Assembly: GCF_028710345.1 (NCBI RefSeq) | Contig: NZ_JAQTUH010000006.1 | Coordinates: forward strand, 1 to 64,000 | Length of the DNA stretch: 64,000 nt | Source: Sulfuricurvum sp. | GTDB taxonomy: Bacteria > Campylobacterota > Campylobacteria > Campylobacterales > Sulfurimonadaceae | Reading direction: 5' to 3' | Notes under the pieces: model-generated | What the model was told of the DNA's origin: nothing | Seen by the model: only the letters and a program-made list of their open reading frames with translations | Databases searched by the model: none | In this document: piece by piece, positions 34,014 to 42,123 of the stretch | How positions within the stretch are numbered: the first letter of the stretch is position 1 | Layout: every line of letters begins with the position of its first letter | Position numbers and translations under genes: made by a program

Positions 34014-34274
34014 ATGGAAGAACTTTACGCAGGGATTGCCGCTTATGATGCAGGAGATTATACAAAAGCATACGAGCTTCTCTACCCATTAGCCGCCTAT
34101 AAACGTGATTCTGAAGCGCAATTTCATTTGGGAATGATCTATTTTTACGGCGAAGGGGTCGAAAAAGATATTCCTCAAGCAATGGAATGGTGGAAAAAGG
34201 CAATGAAAAATGGGCATGTTGATGCCGCCTATCGCCTCAGTGAGATCGCAACCTCTACAAAAACGACGTTTTAA
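34014..34274 (+). CDS. Small Sel1/TPR-like repeat protein
   Basis: 86 residues: a Sel1-type repeat (AQFHLGMIYFYGEGVEKDIPQA MEWWKKA pattern) preceded by one degenerate repeat (YDAGDYTKAYELLYPLA). It has no export signal, so it is probably a small cytoplasmic adaptor. It precedes tonB by 15 bases. Confidence 0.8.
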   Translation: MEELYAGIAAYDAGDYTKAYELLYPLAAYKRDSEAQFHLGMIYFYGEGVEKDIPQAMEWWKKAMKNGHVDAAYRLSEIATSTKTTF

Positions 34275-34277
34275 AAG

Positions 34278-34283
34278 TATAAT
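34278..34283 (+). promoter_or_regulatory. Putative -10 box directly before tonB
   Basis: TATAAT ends six bases before the tonB ATG at 34290 with no ribosome site between, so a message started here would be leaderless. It could be chance because the gene may also be read from the promoter at 33979. Confidence 0.35.
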
Positions 34284-34289
34284 TCCACT

Positions 34290-34961
34290 ATGACATACCA
34301 ACTTCGATCTTTTCTCTATTCTCTCGCACTGCATACTTTTTTCGGTGCGATTTTCATTTTTTTATTGACCCATAATCCTGTTCCTCCACCCCCTGAACCT
34401 ATGAAAATAACATTGAACTCGTATGTTCCACAAACACAGCCCCCTAAAAATATCCCTATACAACGCCCGATAGAAGAACAAAAACCTATTCCAAAACCAA
34501 AGCCTATTCCACAACCGATAATCCAAACTCCAATCCCGGTTAAACCATCCGTACCGCAACCCCCATTACCGATAGTTCAACCGGTTACACCAGCCATAAC
34601 ACCTCCTCCCATCACCCCACCACCAGCTCAACCACCCAAAAAAATCGCACCTCCACCACCTCCACCTCCAAATGTTCAAAAAGAGTTTTTAAACGCCCAC
34701 TTGGGTGAGATTCGAGAATTGTTAGTTCAAAATCTCAAATACCCGAAAATGGCACAAAAATTAAAGATGCAAGGGGAAGTGCGGATTGCATTTTCACTCG
34801 ATAGTGATGGAAGTGTGAGCAATATCAAAGTGACAGAGGGTTCAGGATTTGAGATTTTAGATAACGACGCAGTAGCACTGATCGAGAAAATGGCATCCCG
34901 TTTTCCAAAACCGACTGAATCGGTTCGGATCAACGTACCGTTGAGTTACGTTTTACATTAA
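34290..34961 (+). CDS. tonB: TonB-like energy transducer
   Basis: 223 residues. One N-terminal membrane helix (SLALHTFFGAIFIFLL) is followed by a long proline-rich, lysine-containing spacer (about residues 30-125) that spans the periplasm, and a TonB C-terminal domain (LVQNLKYPKMAQKLKMQGEV, SDGSVSNIKVTEGSGFEILD). It passes proton-motive energy to outer-membrane receptors. ExbB and ExbD are not adjacent. It ends two bases before the convergent exonuclease gene. Confidence 0.9.
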   Translation: MTYQLRSFLYSLALHTFFGAIFIFLLTHNPVPPPPEPMKITLNSYVPQTQPPKNIPIQRPIEEQKPIPKPKPIPQPIIQTPIPVKPSVPQPPLPIVQPVTPAITPPPITPPPAQPPKKIAPPPPPPPNVQKEFLNAHLGEIRELLVQNLKYPKMAQKLKMQGEVRIAFSLDSDGSVSNIKVTEGSGFEILDNDAVALIEKMASRFPKPTESVRINVPLSYVLH

Positions 34962-34963
34962 AG

Positions 34964-35704
34964 TTATTCTAGTACTTTTCCAATACTGTATTTCATATCC
35001 TCATCGAGATTTTCCATATTGGCAAGCATCCACGAAAGATAGCCACGGTCGCTATCGGCAATCTCACTAAGGGTTTTCCCTTTGTGTTTACCGAATTTAA
35101 GCGGTTTGGTAATGTATACCGGTGTTTGGGTTAATTCCACCATCTTATCGATAGGATTTACATCTCCGAAACGTTCGCTAAGCCGTTTACGCAATTCGGT
35201 AAGAAAGAGTTTAAGTACCAATACATCGCCGATGGCATCGTGCGCTTTGACAACGATACCCAGAGCATCCGCTTCGGCTTGTTCATTTTTATAGAGTCCT
35301 AAACGGTAGCGAAAATACTGTAATCTATGAGATTCTTCCTCATCAAAGAGGTGTTTCGCGCATCGCAACGTATCGATGAGACGCATTTGAGAGGTAAAGT
35401 TCTCTTTTGCTAACATTCCCAAATCAAAAGGGGCGTTGTGAATAATCATCACATTTTCCGAAGAATTGAGTTCTTGAAGTGCCTTGAACGCATCCGTCTC
35501 AAGGCATGAGGGTTTCCCCTCTATCATTTCGGGGGTGATTCCGTGAACTTCCATCGCACCATATCCGATAGGGACGTCACTACTGCACAAATCGTTATGA
35601 ACCTCGACATTTTTACCCTGAAGGACTAAAAAGCCGAGCTGTATAATACGATCATTCTCTCCCGCACCAGTCGTTTCAGTGTCGAGTACAACAAATGCCG
35701 CCAT
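34964..35704 (-). CDS. DEDDh 3'-5' exonuclease (DnaQ-like) with C-terminal DUF3820-like tail
   Basis: 246 residues. Exo I DTETTG (D8, E10), Exo II HNAPFDLG and Exo III AHDAIGD give the complete DEDDh catalytic set of the DNA polymerase III epsilon/RNase T family. The tail LKFGKHKGKTLSEIADSDRGYLSWML resembles DUF3820. It may proofread or trim DNA or RNA ends in the cytoplasm. It abuts the acidic-protein gene, sharing one base with its stop codon. Confidence 0.88.
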   Translation of the reverse strand: MAAFVVLDTETTGAGENDRIIQLGFLVLQGKNVEVHNDLCSSDVPIGYGAMEVHGITPEMIEGKPSCLETDAFKALQELNSSENVMIIHNAPFDLGMLAKENFTSQMRLIDTLRCAKHLFDEEESHRLQYFRYRLGLYKNEQAEADALGIVVKAHDAIGDVLVLKLFLTELRKRLSERFGDVNPIDKMVELTQTPVYITKPLKFGKHKGKTLSEIADSDRGYLSWMLANMENLDEDMKYSIGKVLE

Positions 35705-36057
35705 TAATACTGATCGTCTTCGTCTTCAAGATCAAACTCATCGTAATCGTCTTCGTCCTCTTCTTCCTCTTCATCGTATCCGAGGTCATCTTCCTCATCA
35801 TCCCCCCCCTCACGCATCGAGGTAAGTTCGGTATAAAGTTGTTCTGCCTCTTCTTCATCAATATCACCGCTGTTGAGCTCTTTTAAGAGCTCTTTGTACT
35901 CATCGCGAAGCGCTTGCATATCTTCGAGTTCTGCACGCTCTTGGACGGTAGCATCTTTAGCAGAAGCGATCCCCTCGAAAAGGTCATCGATGTGATCTTC
36001 CACATCGGGAATCAGTTCGTTTTGTATCAAATGTTTTAATTGCATAATGTAGGCCAT
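35704..36057 (-). CDS. Acidic protein of unknown function
   Basis: 117 residues. I do not recognise it. The N-terminal two thirds is predicted helical (LKHLIQNELIPDVEDHIDDLF, LEDMQALRDEYKELLKELN), and the C-terminal 40 residues are almost all Asp, Glu and Tyr. A ribosome site AAAGGA precedes the ATG at 36057. It forms a two-gene unit with the exonuclease, so it may bind or regulate it, but nothing in the sequence proves that. Confidence 0.7.
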   Translation of the reverse strand: MAYIMQLKHLIQNELIPDVEDHIDDLFEGIASAKDATVQERAELEDMQALRDEYKELLKELNSGDIDEEEAEQLYTELTSMREGGDDEEDDLGYDEEEEEDEDDYDEFDLEDEDDQY

Positions 36058-36201
36058 GCTATGTCCTTTTAGTTGGTTTGAACACTAATTATAGCAAACT
36101 CTTTTGCGAGATGGTACTGAGATTTTATCTTTCATACTCCATAATGAATTCTCTTTGATAAGTTGTATCCGATTTTACTTGCAATTTTTACTCTCCATTG
36201 C

Positions 36202-36240
36202 TTTAATATTAGATCAAAAAAATAATAATATAATATTAAA
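36202..36240. promoter_or_regulatory. AT-rich inverted repeat upstream of the GGDEF-EAL gene
   Basis: TTTAATATTA (36202-36211) and TAATATTAAA (36231-36240) form a ten-base inverted repeat in the 221-base region between two divergent genes, just upstream of a TTATTATAT stretch that may be the -10 region. It may be an operator or simply AT-rich promoter DNA. Confidence 0.35.
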
Positions 36241-36278
36241 AATGTGTTATTATATTTGTTATTGATTAGGAGATTCGC

Positions 36279-38378
36279 ATGGTTGATGATACTTATTTAA
36301 TAGCCGAATCTGATTTTTTAACTCCTGAACAAGCGCATGAGTTTCGTCGCCTCAAGTTCGCTATCAGCACTTCTGAAGATGGGATTTGGGAATACAATAT
36401 TCAAACCAATACCACCTATGTATCCAAACGATGGCTGGAGATAATAGGATACGGAGAAGATGAATACGAAAGCTCCATCGAAGCATGGAAGGCTCTCCTC
36501 CACCCCGATGATCTTGAAAATGCCACAAATGTCCTCTACAGCTCTATTATCAATAAACTCTCCGGAGCACACGTCCGATATCGTGTTCTTCATAAAGAGG
36601 GGCATTGGATTTGGATTTATGACCGTGCCAAAATTCTTTTTGATGACGCAGGTGAACCCATCATCGTTGCCGGATTTCGGACCGATATTACTAAACAAGT
36701 AGAGCTCGAAACGCATAACCAAGAACTTGCGGCAATCGTTCAGCATACCGCAATAGAGGTTTATATCCTTGATGCCGAAACACTCTATTATCTCTATGCC
36801 AATGATGGGGCGCTCAAAGCACTCGGCTATACCCTTGAGGAGCTTAAACAGCTCACTATTTTAGATACCAATCCCGATTTAACCATTGAGCAAGTGAATA
36901 TTTTTCGTCAATACCTTAGCACTATTAGTCCTGTTTTAAGCAATATTTCCCATCACAAACGTAAAAATGGGAGTGTCTATCCCGTCCAAGCAAGTGTCTA
37001 TAAACTCACTTATCAGGGGCGTAGTGCAGGTGTTATTTTTGATACCGATATCAGCGAACTCACCTCTACCCAAGAAAAACTGCTCCATTTGGCAACACAC
37101 GATCCCCTCACCAAACTTCCCAATCGTGTCTTATTTTACGATCGACTTCAAATGGCGATCAAACAGAATAATCGTAAGAAAAATAAAATAGCAATCCTTT
37201 TCGTTGATTTAGACCATTTTAAAGAGATTAATGATTCATTGGGACATCCGATAGGGGATCAACTCCTTATTCATGTGGCTCAACGACTCCAAAGTTTATT
37301 ACGCGAAAGCGATACCATCGCTCGTATGGGTGGTGATGAGTTCAATATCTTACTAAATGATTTTGGTAACTCAAAAATTCTTATTGAAATTTGTGAAAAA
37401 CTTACTCGCTCCTTTCAAGAACCGTTTATGCTTGAAGAACATCAACTCTATACTTCCCTCAGCATCGGTATTGCTATTTATCCGGAGGATGGTCAGGATG
37501 CTCAAACATTGTTAAAAAATTCCGATACCGCAATGTATCGAGCCAAAGAGGATGGACGCAACGGCTATAAATTTTATGCCAACGAAATGGGTGAAAAAGC
37601 GTATGAACGGGTTATCTTAGAAAATGCTCTCCGAATCGCACTCAAAGAGCACCAGTTTGAAGTCTATTATCAACCTCAAATTGATATATTAACTGAATCA
37701 TGGGTCGGTATGGAAGCATTAGTACGGTGGAATCATCCCACATTGGGGGTAGTTTCACCCACAACCTTTATACCTCTATGCGAAGAGACGGGACTTATTC
37801 AAGAGATCGATTTTTTTGTTCTTGAGAGTGTTGTGGAACAACATGCACAATGGCAACTCGCCGGTCTTGATTCCCCTAAAACGGCAATCAATTTTTCGGC
37901 AAAAACCCTTGCTAACCGTTTTATAGCCAAAGAGGTAGAAGCAATTTTACGATTTCATCACTGCTCTCCACACTGTATTGCTATCGAAGTGACCGAATCA
38001 CATATTATGAAAAATCCTCACGAGGTTATCGAAATTTTAAAAGAGCTAAGGGCATTGGATTTGGAGATATCGATTGACGATTTCGGCACCGGATATTCAT
38101 CGCTCTCGTATCTCAAACGTTTTCCGATCAACAAACTCAAAATCGATCAAAGCTTTATCCGTGATATCCCCGATGATGAAGACGATATGGCTATTACCAA
38201 AACCATTATCGGGCTCGGGAAAAACCTTAAACTCAGCGTTATCGCAGAAGGTGTAGAGACAACTTTACAACGGGATTTCCTCATCGAAAACGGATGCACA
38301 CAAGTCCAAGGATACCTCTATTTCAAACCGCTACCAGTGGAGAGTATTACCCATTATCTTATTGATTTTAAGGATTAA
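36279..38378 (+). CDS. PAS-PAS-GGDEF-EAL c-di-GMP signalling protein
   Basis: 699 residues, no membrane segment. Two PAS domains (about 25-140 with GIWEYNIQTNTTYVSKRW, and 145-265) precede a GGDEF domain with an intact GGDEF motif near residue 351 and an inhibitory RESD (RxxD) site five residues before it, then an EAL domain with EALVRW near residue 478 and the DDFGTGYSSL loop. Both synthesis and breakdown of c-di-GMP are therefore possible. The PAS domains probably sense a small molecule or redox state. It is a single gene with its own promoter. Confidence 0.92.
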   Translation: MVDDTYLIAESDFLTPEQAHEFRRLKFAISTSEDGIWEYNIQTNTTYVSKRWLEIIGYGEDEYESSIEAWKALLHPDDLENATNVLYSSIINKLSGAHVRYRVLHKEGHWIWIYDRAKILFDDAGEPIIVAGFRTDITKQVELETHNQELAAIVQHTAIEVYILDAETLYYLYANDGALKALGYTLEELKQLTILDTNPDLTIEQVNIFRQYLSTISPVLSNISHHKRKNGSVYPVQASVYKLTYQGRSAGVIFDTDISELTSTQEKLLHLATHDPLTKLPNRVLFYDRLQMAIKQNNRKKNKIAILFVDLDHFKEINDSLGHPIGDQLLIHVAQRLQSLLRESDTIARMGGDEFNILLNDFGNSKILIEICEKLTRSFQEPFMLEEHQLYTSLSIGIAIYPEDGQDAQTLLKNSDTAMYRAKEDGRNGYKFYANEMGEKAYERVILENALRIALKEHQFEVYYQPQIDILTESWVGMEALVRWNHPTLGVVSPTTFIPLCEETGLIQEIDFFVLESVVEQHAQWQLAGLDSPKTAINFSAKTLANRFIAKEVEAILRFHHCSPHCIAIEVTESHIMKNPHEVIEILKELRALDLEISIDDFGTGYSSLSYLKRFPINKLKIDQSFIRDIPDDEDDMAITKTIIGLGKNLKLSVIAEGVETTLQRDFLIENGCTQVQGYLYFKPLPVESITHYLIDFKD

Positions 38379-38394
38379 TTTTTTATCAATCGTG

Positions 38395-38400
38395 TTATAA
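38395..38400 (+). promoter_or_regulatory. Putative -10 box of the chemoreceptor gene
   Basis: TATAAT in CGTGTTATAATCG, 33 bases before the ATG at 38434, which follows an AAGAAGG ribosome site. Confidence 0.55.
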
Positions 38401-38433
38401 TCGAAAAACACTATTATTGAAAGAAGGTTATCC

Positions 38434-40041
38434 ATGTTTAATCTCTCAACAATCAAAGGTAAACTTATGGCTATGATGGCACTAAGTTTGGTGACCTATT
38501 TGGCGCTTATTTACTTGTCCTATAGCAATAATCAAGATGCGGACGCAACCGCAGAGAAGATGGTGCATTTGGCTGATATACGGGCAAATACCAACGGTGC
38601 GATCATGGAGTTGCGAGGATTTCAGCTCCATGGAGGAGATTCTAAGTATTTATCGGAATACGAAGATCGTAACAAAAAGCTCACCAAATCGCTAGAAGAG
38701 CTCTCAGCCATCACAAAACTGGAAAAACATAAATCGGCGCTCAAAACGTTAATCTCTCAACACAAAGATTGGATGGACGGTAATACTCCGCGTATTGAAA
38801 TGATCCAAAAATACGGTGACAAAATTTTTAGTGATGAGTTTAAAAATTCTCCTGAAGGGGCAAAACTCAAAGAGCTTGGCAAAAAATCAGAAGAGTTGCA
38901 AAAAACTTATATTGATGAGTCAAAAGCATTGAATAAAGATATGGAAGAGGCCAATCTCGCAAAACTCGATCATGATGCAACCGTTATGGATACCCTCATG
39001 ATTCTCACCGCCGTTGCAATGCTAACGATGTTTTATCTACTCATCCAAAACATCACAGCATCTGTCGCACGTTTGCAAGATATGATCCGAGTTGTAGCGC
39101 AAGAGCGTGACTTTACCCATATCACCAAAATCGAAGGACACGATGAACTCGCCGATATGAGTCGTAGTGTTAATGAGCTTGTCAATACACTTCGACAAGC
39201 ATTCCAAGGTATCCGCTCCGCATCCTCTGAAAATCTCTCTGTCTCTGCAGAGCTTTCTGCAACTACCCTCTCCATCGGTAAAGCGGCAGAAGATGAAGCT
39301 AAAATAGTTAATCAAACTACCACTGAATCGGATCGTATGAAAGAGGCAATGAAAGCATCTGCGCTAGAAGCTCAAAGTGTCCGCACGAAAGCATTAAATG
39401 CACGTGAAAACCTCCAAGAGGCGCAATCGGCTCTTCACAACACGATTGAGCAGCTCTCCTATACCGTACAAATGGAAGGGGAGATCAATCAACGTTTAAA
39501 CTCCCTCTCCCAAGAGGCATCCCAAGTGAAACAAGTCCTCACTGTTATCGCCGATATCGCCGATCAAACCAATCTCCTTGCTCTTAATGCCGCTATCGAA
39601 GCGGCACGTGCAGGTGAACATGGTCGCGGTTTTGCCGTTGTTGCCGATGAAGTGCGTAAACTCGCAGAACGTACCCAAAAAAGTCTCGTAGAGACCAATG
39701 CTACAGTCAATGTCATTGTTCAATCGATTAATGACATTACTGATCAAATGAATAACAACACCAAACGGATAGAGAGTTTGGTTAATGCGTCCGAAGAGGT
39801 CAACGATCATACGGAAACCGCCGTTAGTGCCCTAGCCGATACCGTCAGTGCTATCGAAAAACTCTCTAGTGACACTCAAACCAATGCGGCTACGACCGAA
39901 TCGATTATTAACAAAATCAGCAATATCAATGAACTCTCAACCTCCAATGCCCGAAGTGTTGAAGAGATTGCCGCGGCCGCGGAACATCTCCATCAGATGA
40001 CAGAGCAACTCACCGCACAAATTGCTATCTTTAGAACCTAA
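38434..40041 (+). CDS. Methyl-accepting chemotaxis protein
   Basis: 535 residues. Membrane helices near residues 8-28 and 185-205 enclose a helical periplasmic sensor domain of about 155 residues (four-helix-bundle or CHASE3 type). A degenerate HAMP region follows, then a signalling coiled coil with the conserved hairpin [21 protein letters not shown]. It passes ligand signals to CheA. The stop codon overlaps that of the convergent cheR gene, so receptor and adaptation enzymes are paired. Confidence 0.92.
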   Translation: MFNLSTIKGKLMAMMALSLVTYLALIYLSYSNNQDADATAEKMVHLADIRANTNGAIMELRGFQLHGGDSKYLSEYEDRNKKLTKSLEELSAITKLEKHKSALKTLISQHKDWMDGNTPRIEMIQKYGDKIFSDEFKNSPEGAKLKELGKKSEELQKTYIDESKALNKDMEEANLAKLDHDATVMDTLMILTAVAMLTMFYLLIQNITASVARLQDMIRVVAQERDFTHITKIEGHDELADMSRSVNELVNTLRQAFQGIRSASSENLSVSAELSATTLSIGKAAEDEAKIVNQTTTESDRMKEAMKASALEAQSVRTKALNARENLQEAQSALHNTIEQLSYTVQMEGEINQRLNSLSQEASQVKQVLTVIADIADQTNLLALNAAIEAARAGEHGRGFAVVADEVRKLAERTQKSLVETNATVNVIVQSINDITDQMNNNTKRIESLVNASEEVNDHTETAVSALADTVSAIEKLSSDTQTNAATTESIINKISNINELSTSNARSVEEIAAAAEHLHQMTEQLTAQIAIFRT

Positions 40042-40799
40042 AGGGTATAGATTGCTCCCCGCTGTAAACGCAGCGGGGTAAATATTTCTTTCGCATTGGT
40101 ATGATCATCAGCATGACCAAGAATCAAATATCCTCGCAAATGTTTTTTAAACCGTAACAACAACTCTTTATTTTTAGTTGAATCAAAATAAATCATCATA
40201 TTACGGCTAAAAATAACATCAAAATCACCCAACTCTCCCCACAACCTATCATCAAAAAGATTTCCTGCTATAAAACGGATAGAGATGCCATGTAGAGGAA
40301 GCAATCGATACCCTCTCGCTTCATGGACAAAATAGTTCGCCAAAATCTCTTTGTCGAGAGCATGGACAGAACGTTCTGAATAGATCGCTTCTTGTGCTTT
40401 GAGTATCATCTCCTCTGTGATATCCACCCCTATGATCTCTATAGGACGATACAATTTTTTTCCCATACTTAATAATCGCAATGCTATCGTATAACTCTCC
40501 TCACCGCTGGAACACGGTGCCGATAAAATACGGATAGGTGCAGAGGAGTGTGCAGCCTCTAATTTCGGTAAAATCTCTTGGATTAAATAATCGAAATGGT
40601 GTGCTTCCCGTTCAAAATAGGTCTCATTCGTCGTTACAAGATTAATCAAAGCACTTCCGATAGGTTCAGATGGGTTTGGAATAACCCCACCGTTATCAAG
40701 ATAGCGCCGTATTCGATCACGATCTATTTCTCGTGTTAGGACAATCCCTGTTTCACGCTGTATCCGTTCTAAAATCGATGTTATCGTTAGTTCACTCAT
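40038..40799 (-). CDS. cheR: Chemotaxis protein methyltransferase CheR
   Basis: 253 residues. An N-terminal helical domain ([17 protein letters not shown]) precedes the SAM-binding domain ([48 protein letters not shown]). It methylates receptor glutamates. It overlaps cheB by four bases and reads in the same direction, forming the adaptation operon. Confidence 0.93.
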   Translation of the reverse strand: MSELTITSILERIQRETGIVLTREIDRDRIRRYLDNGGVIPNPSEPIGSALINLVTTNETYFEREAHHFDYLIQEILPKLEAAHSSAPIRILSAPCSSGEESYTIALRLLSMGKKLYRPIEIIGVDITEEMILKAQEAIYSERSVHALDKEILANYFVHEARGYRLLPLHGISIRFIAGNLFDDRLWGELGDFDVIFSRNMMIYFDSTKNKELLLRFKKHLRGYLILGHADDHTNAKEIFTPLRLQRGAIYTL

Positions 40800-41395
40800 C
40801 GTATTCCAAATCCTATTATTCTTTGGGCTATCTCATCTACCGATAAGACATCAGATGCACCGCCCCGCTCTATAGCACGTCCTGGCATTCCAAACACGGC
40901 GCAACTTTTTTCATCTTGGCACAACGTTGTCCCCCCCATCGATTTAATCTTCACCATCCCCTCAGCACCATCATCTCCAATACCACTTAAAAGGACGGCT
41001 AAGATGTACGAAGGTTCAAAGAGCTCTTGTGCACTGAGCATCATGACATCAACACTCGGGATAAAATCATCACGAACCCCTTCTAATGTTTGAGTAATGA
41101 GCGCACGGTGATTCTCTAAGCGAAATCCCAAATGGATACCCCCTTTTGCCACCACGATAATCCCATCTTCTAAGACCAAACCATCGTATGATTCCACAAC
41201 TTTATTGGTCGTATAGGTTTGGAGACGCGAAACAAACGATTGGGTCAATTCGGAGGGAAAATGTTGGACGATACAGATAGGAACACTAAAATGGTCCGGC
41301 AATGCGGTCAAAAGTTTTTCGATTATTCCAGGTCCACCGGTAGAGGCACCGATAAGGACGATTTTAGAGGGCAACATAGATTTCATACTACTCAT
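40796..41395 (-). CDS. cheB: CheB methylesterase domain protein without receiver
   Basis: 199 residues, only the catalytic domain: Ser18 in IGASTGGP, His45 in VQHFPSE and the Asp in SGIGDDGAEGM form the triad. The usual N-terminal receiver domain is absent, so activity is not controlled by CheA phosphorylation through its own receiver. This short form is known from Campylobacterota. It precedes cheR with a four-base overlap. Confidence 0.92.
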   Translation of the reverse strand: MSSMKSMLPSKIVLIGASTGGPGIIEKLLTALPDHFSVPICIVQHFPSELTQSFVSRLQTYTTNKVVESYDGLVLEDGIIVVAKGGIHLGFRLENHRALITQTLEGVRDDFIPSVDVMMLSAQELFEPSYILAVLLSGIGDDGAEGMVKIKSMGGTTLCQDEKSCAVFGMPGRAIERGGASDVLSVDEIAQRIIGFGIR

Positions 41396-41513
41396 TTAAC
41401 AATTTAGATACACCATTATACAAGACAAAAACGATTCAGTGCTATTAGGTTTAACTTAAAATGGTAATAGAAAAAAGGTGATAAAGAAGCTTAATTAAAG
41501 AGAAGAGTTTTAA

Positions 41514-41597
41514 TGGTGCGCAAGATGGGATTTGAACCCACACACCCGAAGGCACTGGCACCTCAAGCCAGCGTGTCTACCATTCCACCACCTGCGC
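41514..41597 (-). tRNA. tRNA-Leu (anticodon GAG)
   Basis: 84 bases including an encoded CCA. Acceptor stem GCGCAGG/CTTGCGC, a D-arm with GGTGGAATGGTAGAC, an anticodon stem CTGGC/GCCAG with loop TTGAGGT (GAG in positions 34-36), a class II variable arm (TGCCTTCGGGTGTG) and a T loop GGTTCAAATCC. It reads CUC and CUU codons. It lies just downstream of the atpE terminator on the same strand. Confidence 0.95.
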
Positions 41598-41609
41598 ATA
41601 AAGAGAAAG

Positions 41610-41635
41610 TGACTTGCCTTAATAAAGACAAGTCA
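41610..41635 (-). terminator. Intrinsic terminator of atpE
   Basis: An 11-base stem (TGACTTGTCTT/AAGGCAAGTCA on the minus strand, one T-G pair) with a TATT loop, followed by a T-rich run (CTTTCTCTTT), about 17 bases after the atpE stop and before the tRNA. Confidence 0.8.
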
Positions 41636-41652
41636 AATGAGGTTTTAAAAAC

Positions 41653-42030
41653 TTACGCAGCCAAATATGGGTTAGCGTAAAGAGCGATAAGAGCGATAAC
41701 AAGTGTATAAATAACTTGTGCTTCGATCATAGCAAGAGCGATGAACATAGTAGTCATCAATTTTCCGCCAAGACCTGGGTTACGTGCAGTACCAGCGATA
41801 GTTGCAGCAGCAGTACTACCCATACCGATAGCTCCACCAAGAGCAGCTAAACCAAGACCAACACCCGCAGCGATCATAGAATACGCTTTAAGAGTTTGGT
41901 TAGCAACATCACCAGATGCAGCTGCAACAGCAGGTGCAGCATCAACAGCCGCTTCAACAACAGCTACCGCTTCATCAGCACCAAATACTGAAGCAACAAG
42001 AGCGAGCATAAGAAAAAATACTTTTTTCAT
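41653..42030 (-). CDS. atpE: F0F1 ATP synthase subunit c with N-terminal signal sequence
   Basis: 125 residues. A cleavable-looking signal (KVFFLMLALVASVFGA) and an Ala/Val-rich linker precede the two-helix hairpin (YSMIAAGVGLGLAALGGAIGMG and LMTTMFIALAMIEAQVIYTL); the essential carboxylate is Glu103. It forms the proton-driven rotor ring. The extended N-terminus is typical of this phylum but long. The other atp genes are not nearby. It is 93 bases downstream of pnp and may be read with it. Confidence 0.92.
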   Translation of the reverse strand: MKKVFFLMLALVASVFGADEAVAVVEAAVDAAPAVAAASGDVANQTLKAYSMIAAGVGLGLAALGGAIGMGSTAAATIAGTARNPGLGGKLMTTMFIALAMIEAQVIYTLVIALIALYANPYLAA

Positions 42031-42123
42031 GAGGAATCTCCGTGTTTTATATCAAAGTCTGTTCGGATAGTGTCCCTACTTATCACTTTGTGGGTGGAAT
42101 TATAAAATCAAAGAGCTAAAAAC

